Shown: in pieces, positions 1-7,287 of the stretch | Layout: each line of letters begins with the position of its first letter | How positions within the stretch are numbered: the first letter of the stretch is position 1 | NCBI GenBank assembly: GCA_964017965.1 | Contig: CAXHNV010000007.1 | Span: forward strand, 1 to 42,123 | Origin: UBA2883 sp964017965 | GTDB taxonomy: Bacteria; Cyanobacteriota; Vampirovibrionia; Gastranaerophilales; Gastranaerophilaceae | DNA: 42,123 bases | Direction: 5' to 3' | Translations under genes and position numbers: made by a program | Notes under the pieces: generated by a model | Told to the model about the DNA's origin: nothing | Databases searched by the model: none | Seen by the model: the letters and a program-made list of their open reading frames with translations, nothing else

Positions 1-2387
1 CCGACGTTATATATTGCGCCCCCATAAGCGCCACCGCCACCGGCTTGAGCATAGTTCCCGATGAAGTCACCTGTTATGTTTCCAAGGCTTGCTCGTAGGC
101 GGGCGTTTGCGGCATTGCTCGTTACAGACGCTTCGTTGTATATAGCACCGCCGCGAGCGTGACTGTTGCTGCTTTTTGCATAGTTCGCAACAAAATTCCC
201 AACAATGTCACCTATCTCAGCAACTAAAATACCGCCACCTTCAGCTCTGTTGAAAATAGCCGCACCATAAGCTGAATCAGCCTTCACCGTCATAACGTAA
301 TTACCAATAAAATCACCAACAATCGTGCCAATGCTTGCGGTGTTCGTACCTGTGCCACCGCTCCAGTTCACAATAGTACCACCGTGAGCCCAGCTGCTCT
401 GTGATATAGCATAGTTGCCCACAAACGTTCCCACAATAGCTCCAATAGTCACATCAACACCATTAGTGGTTGTTTGGTTGCGAATAGCACCACCTATCTG
501 GCTACCTGTTGCGTCAAGGCCCAAACCTTTGAAGAATCCGTTCAAAACGTCAATATGACCCGCTACGTTCGTATAATCAAGTCTTTCAGTCACAACATCC
601 GCTGCATTATATCTCACAGCAAAATCAGCGTTCTCTGCTGTTGTCTCTGCAATAATACGACGACCGTTGATGTCTTCAAACACACGGTTACCGTCTTCAT
701 CGGTCGTCCAACGGTAATACACAACTGAATCACCGTCTAAATTACCAAAATCGTGTTTCAAAACAAGCTCGTAATACGTCTTGTTTTGTACCCCTTCAAC
801 GCCGTTATTACCGAGAACATAATCGTATTTCGTAACAACACCGTCTTTGTATTCATCCACCTTATTCAAGGTGTAAGCACTCTGCTTTAGCTTGCTTACA
901 TCGATAGCATAATACTTGCCGTCAATCTCATATACAGCTTTTGACGCGTCTGTCGTTTCAACAAGCGCGTTAGAACCGTAACCAGCTAATGTGCCCAAAA
1001 AGATGCTGTCAGCATCTTTTGACGGCGTGTAGTAATACATCTTGCCCGCAACGCTAACAAGGATTGAACCTTCAGGGTTGCTCTCGCCGTCAGACAACAG
1101 CGTCAATTCGTATCTATCGTGTGAACCGTTCAAATAAGATGTCACACGGCTATAAAGTCTGTCTGTCGATAAAGTGTTGACATCTGCTTTCGACTTGCCG
1201 CTGTTGTAGTACACATCAAAATCAGCCTTGTCTGATAGCGCGTCAAAGCTGTAATGCAAAACGCGGTCGCCTTCACCTTTAGAACCGCCCATACCGTCCT
1301 TGAGCTTTAGCTCATAGTAAGTCTTATTTTGTACGCCTTCAACACCGTTAGATCCAAGCACGTAGTCATACTTCGTGATTACGCCGGGACGGTATTCGCT
1401 AACCTTGTTTAACTCGAACGCGCTTTGCTTAAGCAAGCTAACGTCAATGGCATAGTACTTGCCGTCAATCTCGTAAACAGCCTTTGAAGCATCGTCAGTC
1501 TCAACAAGCGCATTAGCTCCATAACCGGACAAAGAACCCAAAAAGATGCTATCAGCATCTTTTGACGGCGTGTAGTAATACGTTTTGCCTGCAACATCAA
1601 CGAGAATAGACCCCTCAGGGTTTGTCTCACCTTCACCAAGCAGTGTCAAGCTATAAGTCTCGTGCTCGCCGTCAAGATACGACGTTACCTTGTCGTACAA
1701 TCTCGTCGTAGACGTCGTATCCACATTAGCTTTGTCCTTACCGCTATTGTAGTTGACTGTCAGGTTTACGGGATTGTTAGGCAATTTTACAGCGATTGTC
1801 ATTGACTTATCGCCTGTGCCATAGTCCTTATTACGCAAATCCAGCTGGTAATACTTCTCCGTAACTGTCTTTGTCTCTTTATCGTAAACCTTCGTCGTGA
1901 TAACGTTCATACCAACAGGCGATGATACTTCTGTCATTGTATAGCTGGATTGCGGAATAGAATCAACGTTATAAGTGTAGTATTTCACGCCGGATTCAGT
2001 GTTCACAGTGAACAACGCCTTATCAGCCGTTGTCTCCTGCAACGCCGCAGCCCCGATAGAAACCAGATTCTTCAACACTGTTCGTTCTGATTCAACCGGC
2101 GTGACAAAATAATCAGCACCGTTGATTCTCACTAACAGCGAACCGTCGGTTCGCTCAGCCGAAACTGTGTAGTTCGTATGCGCTCCGTTCAAATATACCG
2201 TACTTTCCTGTTTAATTACGTCCAGAACAGGAGCTCCGTTGTTTGCTCCCATTTCAGCCGCTAACGTAGCAGGTGTGAATATCGTTACAAAACCAAGCAT
2301 GACTGCCGTGCAAACAACGGTATTCAAATTTGAACTGCGTGTATATGTGCGTAAACAACACAATATCTGTGAAAAAATCGATTTCAT
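1..2387 (-). CDS. Large repeat-containing surface protein/adhesin, C-terminus cut by window edge
   Basis: The frame is open from the ATG at 2387 to the left edge (about 795 codons), so the gene is partial. AAAGGAAG lies just upstream of the ATG. The N-terminus has a basic stretch, then a hydrophobic segment ending TPATLAAE, which resembles an extended Sec signal peptide of large secreted proteins. Residues ~60-185, ~212-365 and ~393-545 are three copies of one module (YLNG.H..Y, NPEGSILV, GKYYAIDV, KYDYVLG.NGVEGVQNKTYYEL); copies two and three are nearly identical and the first is diverged. From about residue 610 short repeats of ~38 residues begin, with the pattern G.I.G.F.GNYA...(A/H).GGAIYN. 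I infer a right-handed beta-helix stalk exposed on the cell surface, as in autotransporter or polymorphic-membrane-protein adhesins. Whether it ends in a barrel or another anchor cannot be seen. Function in attachment is inference. Confidence 0.8.
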   Translation of the reverse strand, partial: MKSIFSQILCCLRTYTRSSNLNTVVCTAVMLGFVTIFTPATLAAEMGANNGAPVLDVIKQESTVYLNGAHTNYTVSAERTDGSLLVRINGADYFVTPVESERTVLKNLVSIGAAALQETTADKALFTVNTESGVKYYTYNVDSIPQSSYTMTEVSSPVGMNVITTKVYDKETKTVTEKYYQLDLRNKDYGTGDKSMTIAVKLPNNPVNLTVNYNSGKDKANVDTTSTTRLYDKVTSYLDGEHETYSLTLLGEGETNPEGSILVDVAGKTYYYTPSKDADSIFLGSLSGYGANALVETDDASKAVYEIDGKYYAIDVSLLKQSAFELNKVSEYRPGVITKYDYVLGSNGVEGVQNKTYYELKLKDGMGGSKGEGDRVLHYSFDALSDKADFDVYYNSGKSKADVNTLSTDRLYSRVTSYLNGSHDRYELTLLSDGESNPEGSILVSVAGKMYYYTPSKDADSIFLGTLAGYGSNALVETTDASKAVYEIDGKYYAIDVSKLKQSAYTLNKVDEYKDGVVTKYDYVLGNNGVEGVQNKTYYELVLKHDFGNLDGDSVVYYRWTTDEDGNRVFEDINGRRIIAETTAENADFAVRYNAADVVTERLDYTNVAGHIDVLNGFFKGLGLDATGSQIGGAIRNQTTTNGVDVTIGAIVGTFVGNYAISQSSWAHGGTIVNWSGGTGTNTASIGTIVGDFIGNYVMTVKADSAYGAAIFNRAEGGGILVAEIGDIVGNFVANYAKSSNSHARGGAIYNEASVTSNAANARLRASLGNITGDFIGNYAQAGGGGAYGGAIYNV
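748..1754 (-). repeat. Two tandem copies of a 181-residue module inside the adhesin gene
   Basis: Copy A spans about 1291-1754 and copy B about 748-1211. Matching landmarks (the YNSGK codons, the SKDADSIFLG codons) are offset by exactly 543 bp. Long identical runs occur, for example around 1004-1035 and 1547-1578. The high identity suggests recent duplication or ongoing homogenisation, and the pair could recombine to change module number. A third, diverged copy lies upstream in the protein (about 1830-2205). Confidence 0.85.
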
Positions 2388-2489
2388 AGTTGCTTCCTTT
2401 GCTATTTATGTTGGATAATCTACACTCATTTTAACACGAGCAAAAAATTTTTTCAATATTGAATTCAAATGCTAGTTCAAATTTGAATA
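2321..2489. repeat. 16-nt inverted repeat flanking the adhesin promoter and start codon
   Basis: TATTCAAATTTGAACT at 2321-2336 is the exact reverse complement of the sequence at 2474-2489. Each arm contains the perfect 12-bp dyad TTCAAATTTGAA (2323-2334 and 2476-2487). One arm is inside the signal-peptide codons and the other just upstream of the -35 box, so promoter, leader and start codon lie between them. A further perfect palindrome, TTGAATTCAA, is at 2459-2468. Confidence 0.75.
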
Positions 2490-2768
2490 GAGATTTTAAC
2501 ACAGGATTTCGGCTCTAATTCACGCGCAATATGGAACAGAAGCCAAACACGAAATATTAAACGCCCCCCTACTACTATACTATACTACTTAGTACAAGTA
2601 CTAGTAGTATAGTATAGTAGTAGTATAGTAACAATTGTAAAAATTACAATTTATATTTCTTAATATGCCTCAAATGCCCTCAAACCCAGTGATTAAGATT
2701 TTTACAAACTTAATGATTTTTTGTAAAGTTACCCGATTTTCCTATATTTGAGCATGGCATAAAGTGTA
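2388..2768. other. Intergenic region between the adhesin gene and dgkA, rich in hairpins
   Basis: No supportable gene. Besides the promoter and dyads it holds a long hairpin at 2569-2623 (20-nt perfect arms 2569-2588 and 2604-2623, with near-complete pairing continuing into the 15-nt spacer). It also has a smaller one at 2633-2651 (AATTGTAA/TTACAATT) and another at 2701-2727 (TTTACAAA/TTTGTAAA). None has a convincing U-tract on the minus strand, so I cannot assign a standard terminator for the dgkA operon. Confidence 0.7.
2428..2456 (-). promoter_or_regulatory. Sigma70-type promoter of the adhesin gene
   Basis: On the minus strand TTGAAA (2456-2451) is separated by exactly 17 bp from TAAAAT (2433-2428), which also carries an upstream TG (extended -10). 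The predicted start of transcription is near 2421, giving a leader of about 34 nt with the ribosome site AAAGGAAG before the ATG at 2387. Confidence 0.7.
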
Positions 2769-3158
2769 CTATGTACAATTCCTCAAAACGATTTCTACGA
2801 CTGATTTTCCGAATAGTATCACCCCGATACTTATGCTTATAATCGTCGATAACATGACAGCCCCCGCAGAAATATCCTTCGCCATCCCTACCATACGATT
2901 ATACTTGTTGTGATATACAGAATCCAATGTAAACTCAATCGCCGAATTCAACATCTCCGCGCTCATTACAGACGATATCGCCAACAATAATATACAAAAT
3001 CTAACAGCGTCAAACCTTAACAAAACAGCCGCCGTCATAACAAGTGAAGCCACAACCAGATGTACCCGAATGTTCTTCTCACTCTTTAACACAAGTCTGA
3101 AACCCTTCCTTGCGTTCTTAAACGTATTCCCAAATCCCTGTTGCTTGAACTTACTCAT
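2769..3158 (-). CDS. dgkA: Diacylglycerol/undecaprenol kinase, DgkA family
   Basis: A 129-residue integral membrane kinase. In this family the protein phosphorylates diacylglycerol, or undecaprenol in Gram-positive-type members, recycling lipid carrier for envelope synthesis. The family signature is visible as AEML-NSAIE-FTLD at residues 67-79 (E68, N71, E75 and D79 are the conserved acidic/polar positions) followed by the KD.SAGAVML segment at about 94-103. Three hydrophobic segments lie near 33-48, 52-66 and 97-118, matching the three-helix fold, and the length is typical. GGGGAAG precedes the ATG. It is the last gene of the pgpH-ybeY-dgkA unit, 9 bp after ybeY, an arrangement known from Firmicutes. 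Kinase identity is firm; the preferred lipid is not visible. Confidence 0.93.
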   Translation of the reverse strand: MSKFKQQGFGNTFKNARKGFRLVLKSEKNIRVHLVVASLVMTAAVLLRFDAVRFCILLLAISSVMSAEMLNSAIEFTLDSVYHNKYNRMVGMAKDISAGAVMLSTIISISIGVILFGKSVVEIVLRNCT

Positions 3159-3167
3159 AATCTTCCC

Positions 3168-3668
3168 CTAATCCAATATCCCAATATAATTAAGAGCCTT
3201 CTTCTGTACTCCCACAACAAAATTATAATCTTCTTCAGTCTGGTGGTCAAATCCCAGCAAATGCAAAATCCCGTGCGCGATTAAAAAATATAACTGATAA
3301 AGTCTGCTGACCCCGTTCTTATCAGCTTCCTCAACTATCTTGTCAAGAGCAATAATAACCTCGCCCAAATTGACATCACCGTCCAATACAAACTTGCTCT
3401 CATCATCAGCAAAGATAGCAAACGTAATTATGTCAGCAACATAATCCTTCTCGCGATAGTCCCTGTTTATCTGATGTGTCTTCGCTCCGTCGCAAAACAA
3501 TATATCAAACGTTACAGTGTCAAAATCTATCCCCTCTAAACAAGAAACATCACTCAACTGTTCAAGATAAAACTCCATAATTCCACGGGTCTTCTGTATT
3601 ATCTCAGCCTCGTCAACTTCCCATTCAGGATAAATATTCTCTGTAAATATATTAATAGTCTTAGTCAT
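3168..3668 (-). CDS. ybeY: Endoribonuclease YbeY (rRNA maturation)
   Basis: YbeY is a zinc-dependent endoribonuclease acting in 16S rRNA 3' end maturation and ribosome quality control. The zinc site H-G-I-L-H-L-L-G-F-D-H is complete (His132, His136 and the final His142, counting from the start used here). The preceding conserved strand and helix are seen as ADIITFAI and LGEVIIALDKIVEEA. I chose the ATG at 3668, giving 166 residues: it overlaps the pgpH stop in an ATGACTAA arrangement typical of translational coupling. An in-frame ATG at 3698 would add ten residues (MNKIELRTKR) that do not look like YbeY. The gene lies between pgpH and dgkA, as in many Gram-positive genomes. Confidence 0.94.
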   Translation of the reverse strand: MTKTINIFTENIYPEWEVDEAEIIQKTRGIMEFYLEQLSDVSCLEGIDFDTVTFDILFCDGAKTHQINRDYREKDYVADIITFAIFADDESKFVLDGDVNLGEVIIALDKIVEEADKNGVSRLYQLYFLIAHGILHLLGFDHQTEEDYNFVVGVQKKALNYIGILD

Positions 3669-5844
3669 TCTTTTCGTTCTCAGCTCTATTTTGTTCAAGC
3701 TGTCTTATCTTAGCTTCAAAGTCACTATCCATAGTGTTATTAACAACCTTCGTTCCGTCCAGCTGGTTAACAATCGCCTGATGATACTTAATCCTGTTAT
3801 GCTGCATACCTCTCAAAATTCTATTGAAAGTAGTAGCAATAACCTTCAAGTCCTTCAATGTCAAAGGACAATCAGAGAACTGTCCGTCATCCAGACGCTC
3901 TTTAATAATCTTGTCAATAATAGCTTCAATCTCTTCGTTAGAAGGGGTCTTCAAAGACCTTACCGCAGATTCAACAGCATCCGCTATCATTAATATAGCA
4001 GTCTCTTTGCTGTTAGGTTTAGGACCGGTATATCTGAACTGTTCTTCTTTAACGTTCTCGATACCTTCTTCTGCAATCGCCTGATTATAGAAATAACTTG
4101 CCAAACCTTCACCGTGGTGTTGCAAAATAAACGCATGCAACATATTAGGCAAATGGTATTCTTTAGCCAATTCAACCCCGTCTTTAGGGTGTGCTGTAAT
4201 AACCATTTTGCTCAATCTCGGATTAAGCTTAGTATGCGGGTTTTCAATCCCGAAGTAAGACTGGTTCTCAACAAAGAACAGCGGACGTTTCAGCTTCCCG
4301 ATATCGTGATAGAAAGCCCCAACCCTCGCTAAAATAGGGTCAGCACCGATAGCCTCAGCAGCCGCCTCAGCTAAATTTGAAACCATTAAGCTGTGGTGGT
4401 AAGTACCCGGAGCTTCAAACTGCAAACGTTTCAACAACGGTTGGTTATGGTCCGCAAGCTCAGCTAAGCCGTACGGTGTGATTATACCGAATGTGCTCTC
4501 CAAAATAGGCAACGTGCCAAGTGCAAGCATTCCGCTCAATATACCGTTTATAAATATCAAGCATAAGTCTCTTAATATCAACAAGTTCTCTACATCGATA
4601 AGGAACTTCTCAAGTAAATATATACAAGCTACAATAACAACACCCGCAGCAGATATCTTCAACCCTGTCAAAATAAGGTCAAAACGTCTTGAGAACTTAA
4701 TCCTCGAAATCGCTATCATAGAAACTATATTAATTAATATAAAAGATGCCGTAAACTCAATCCCGTAATGAAGCCCGATTGTCAAAAGCGCAAGCAGCAA
4801 CATAGACGCAAACCCTGCAATCCTCGCGTTAGTAAATACAGCAAGTATGATTATAAACGCAGGGAACGGTAAAATATACGGTGAAAACCCTGTCGGGATA
4901 GTAACAGCAACAAGCGATAGTATTATCGCCAAAAACCCTGTTATAACTAAATGATGTGAGTCTAAATACTTCTTGTCAAAGCTCTTTTCGTACTGTAAAA
5001 ATATACACGTAGAAAACAACACTAACAAAAATATACCCAGAATACCGGCAAAATTAAGTTCAAAAACGTTATAGCCGGCTTCGCGCAAAGCGTCCTTCTT
5101 CAATTTAGTAACAGGTTCGCCTTCAAAAAGTATCTTATCACCTTTCTTAAACACAACCTCGTAAGGCTTAACAGAGTTCTGAGCGTTTTTCTTAGCAATC
5201 TCAGTAGCCAAATCGTCAACAACAAGGTTCGGTGTGATAATCTCTTTCAACAACGCAGTTATAACCGTAACCTGATTACGAGGAGTATTAACCGGAATAT
5301 TACGCTGTATCAGCTTATCAAGCTTCTCGTTCTCATAACTGCTCTCAGTTATACCGATATTCAAAACCCTTACAAGCGTAAGTTTCGCCTTGTCAAACAT
5401 CTTTTGTAAATCCTGCTCTGATGAAATCAACAAGTAGTTTGCCAGATAATCCTTTCTCGTCTGGTTCGGAATGTCGAACAACAGCGAAAGCTCGTTCTTC
5501 TTAACAGTATCGCTGACATTCTTGTGTCGAATCTGCTGTATAGAGTTTTGCAAAGTGTCGAGGTTCACCTTAATGAACTCGTCCTCTGCCGGTATCAAAA
5601 TAGGTTCAATGTTCTGTACAACATCCTGTCTGTGCTGCTCCGTACGCTTCGTATCGATTACGGTAATGTTCTTCTGCGCAATTACGTCCTTTTTGCTTAT
5701 ACCGTTCTCAATAACTTTCTGAAAGAAAAAGTTCTGAGAAGATATGATAATCGTCATTATCAAAGAAAAACAGATGAATAAAACAATATCTGTTACCTTG
5801 TACGCCTGCAAACGCTCTTTTAGGCTGTTATATAATTCGAACAT
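3661..5844 (-). CDS. pgpH: 7TM receptor with intracellular HD domain, PgpH/YqfF-type c-di-AMP phosphodiesterase
   Basis: A 727-residue membrane protein with the full 7TMR-HD layout: one N-terminal transmembrane segment (~19-36), an extracytoplasmic domain (~40-262), a cluster of membrane helices (~264-450), and a cytosolic HD phosphohydrolase (~475-690). Metal-binding residues are visible as YHHS (His483-His484), YHDIGK (His513-Asp514), AHP (His552) and QHHGEG (His575-His576). Characterised members hydrolyse cyclic-di-AMP to pApA, so this protein probably lowers c-di-AMP in response to an outside signal; that activity is from family knowledge. AAGGATG precedes the ATG. It heads the unit with ybeY and dgkA and is divergent from prfA. 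Its stop overlaps the ybeY start. Confidence 0.93.
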   Translation of the reverse strand: MFELYNSLKERLQAYKVTDIVLFICFSLIMTIIISSQNFFFQKVIENGISKKDVIAQKNITVIDTKRTEQHRQDVVQNIEPILIPAEDEFIKVNLDTLQNSIQQIRHKNVSDTVKKNELSLLFDIPNQTRKDYLANYLLISSEQDLQKMFDKAKLTLVRVLNIGITESSYENEKLDKLIQRNIPVNTPRNQVTVITALLKEIITPNLVVDDLATEIAKKNAQNSVKPYEVVFKKGDKILFEGEPVTKLKKDALREAGYNVFELNFAGILGIFLLVLFSTCIFLQYEKSFDKKYLDSHHLVITGFLAIILSLVAVTIPTGFSPYILPFPAFIIILAVFTNARIAGFASMLLLALLTIGLHYGIEFTASFILINIVSMIAISRIKFSRRFDLILTGLKISAAGVVIVACIYLLEKFLIDVENLLILRDLCLIFINGILSGMLALGTLPILESTFGIITPYGLAELADHNQPLLKRLQFEAPGTYHHSLMVSNLAEAAAEAIGADPILARVGAFYHDIGKLKRPLFFVENQSYFGIENPHTKLNPRLSKMVITAHPKDGVELAKEYHLPNMLHAFILQHHGEGLASYFYNQAIAEEGIENVKEEQFRYTGPKPNSKETAILMIADAVESAVRSLKTPSNEEIEAIIDKIIKERLDDGQFSDCPLTLKDLKVIATTFNRILRGMQHNRIKYHQAIVNQLDGTKVVNNTMDSDFEAKIRQLEQNRAENEKND

Positions 5845-5900
5845 ATTTTCATCCTTATTTATTATTATCCTTAAGTTTTACAATAAAATGAGAGATAATA

Positions 5901-5930
5901 CAAGCATATTTTATATGTTTTTGTTATAAT
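5901..5930 (+). promoter_or_regulatory. Candidate promoter of the prfA-truB operon
   Basis: A perfect TATAAT (5925-5930) lies 20 bp before the prfA ATG; the best -35 at the right distance, CAAGCA (5901-5906), is poor. The ribosome site AGAGGAT is at 5938-5944. The predicted transcript start near 5937 would leave only a short leader. Confidence 0.5.
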
Positions 5931-5950
5931 ATTCTCAAGAGGATTATACT

Positions 5951-7036
5951 ATGAAAGACATGTTAGATAAAATTAAACAGATAGAACAGCGCTACAACGA
6001 ACTCGGCGTCACCCTATCCGACCCTGATGTCATTCAGGACTACAACAAGTTCCGTGATTTATCCAAACAAAGAAAATCAATGGAAGAAACAGTAGAATTA
6101 TATTACGCGTGGCAAGAAGCAACACAAGCTGTAGCAGACGCAAAAGAAATCATCCACGAAGAAAGCGACGAAGAGATGAAAGCCTTTATGAAAGCCGAAA
6201 TGGAAGAAAACGAGGCTAAAATCGCTGAATATGAAGAGAAGATGAAAGTTCTTCTCCTCCCTCGCGACCCTATGGATGACAAAGACATTATGCTCGAAAT
6301 CCGCGGCAGCGCCGGCGGTGACGAAGCTAACATATTCGCAGGCGACCTTATGAGAATGTACCTGCGCTATGCCGACAAAATGGGCTGGCAAACTCAAGTA
6401 TTAAGCAAAACCGACTGCGAAGCAGGCGGAGTTTCTGAAGTTATCATCTCTATGAAAGGTGATGCTATCTATTCAAGACTTAAATACGAATCAGGAGTTC
6501 ACAGGGTTCAAAGAGTTCCCGTAACAGAATCTCAAGGCAGAGTTCACACCTCAACCGCAACAGTTGCGGTTATGCCGGAAGTTGACGATGTCGATGTCGA
6601 ACTCAATATGAACGACGTAGAAATCTCAACAGCACGTTCAGGCGGTGCCGGCGGACAAAACGTTAACAAGGTTGAAACCGCAGCACGTGTCTTCCACAAA
6701 CCTACAGGGATAATGATTTTCTGTACGGAAGAACGCTCTCAGCTCCAAAACAAAGAACGTGCGCTCCAAATCCTTAAAGCAAAGCTTTATGATATGGAAG
6801 TACAAAAACAGATGAAAGAAATAACTGACCTGAGACGCTCTCAAGTCGGTACCGGTGACAGAAGCGAACGTATCAGAACATATAACTTCCCGCAAGGAAG
6901 ATTAACAGACCATAGACTCGGTCAGAACCTGAACGTCTGGACTGTTATCGACGGCGAATTGGATGACTTAATCAACCTACTCGTCGAATACGACCAAAAA
7001 CTTAAGCTGGAAAAACTCGCTGAATCAGCAGAATAG
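5951..7036 (+). CDS. prfA: Peptide chain release factor 1
   Basis: RF1 ends translation at UAA and UAG. The length (361 aa) is normal. The catalytic GGQ motif is at residues 234-236 within SGGAGGQNVNK. The stop-codon reading motif is P-V-T near residue 190, which marks RF1 rather than RF2 (SPF). The ATG at 5951 has AGAGGAT at good spacing; a second in-frame ATG at 5960 is less well placed. First gene of an operon leading into ylxR-infB-rbfA-truB. In many bacteria rimP and nusA occupy the position before ylxR; here prfA stands there instead. Confidence 0.97.
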   Translation: MKDMLDKIKQIEQRYNELGVTLSDPDVIQDYNKFRDLSKQRKSMEETVELYYAWQEATQAVADAKEIIHEESDEEMKAFMKAEMEENEAKIAEYEEKMKVLLLPRDPMDDKDIMLEIRGSAGGDEANIFAGDLMRMYLRYADKMGWQTQVLSKTDCEAGGVSEVIISMKGDAIYSRLKYESGVHRVQRVPVTESQGRVHTSTATVAVMPEVDDVDVELNMNDVEISTARSGGAGGQNVNKVETAARVFHKPTGIMIFCTEERSQLQNKERALQILKAKLYDMEVQKQMKEITDLRRSQVGTGDRSERIRTYNFPQGRLTDHRLGQNLNVWTVIDGELDDLINLLVEYDQKLKLEKLAESAE

Positions 7037-7044
7037 AGGTAACA

Positions 7045-7287
7045 TTGGTCGAAAGAAGATGTGTTGGCTGCGGCCAAATTAAAGATACTAAAGAACTCAT
7101 CAAAATAACCAAAAACTCCGAAACCGGAAAGGTCGTTTTAAACGAAAGTTCAAAAATATTTGGTAGATCAGCATATCTTTGCTATAATAAAAATTGTATA
7201 GAGCAGGCGTTCAAAAAAAACAAGCTGAACAAAGCTCTAAAATCCTCAGAGGATTTGAAAGGATTATTAGATGGACGGAAATATTAG
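7045..7287 (+). CDS. ylxR: YlxR-family (DUF448) RNA-binding protein
   Basis: An 80-residue basic protein. The family signature is present: R-R-C-V-G-C-G near the N-terminus, a K.ELI.I stretch, then GRSAYLC and C-x-E-A-style ending around residues 40-55 (NKNCIEQAFKKNKLNKAL). YlxR proteins sit between nusA and infB in most bacteria; the Bacillus member has been reported to bind RNase P RNA. The start is TTG at 7045 with AGAGGT seven bases before it; no ATG fits the conserved N-terminus. The 3' end overlaps infB by 17 bases, suggesting translational coupling. Confidence 0.93.
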   Translation: MVERRCVGCGQIKDTKELIKITKNSETGKVVLNESSKIFGRSAYLCYNKNCIEQAFKKNKLNKALKSSEDLKGLLDGRKY

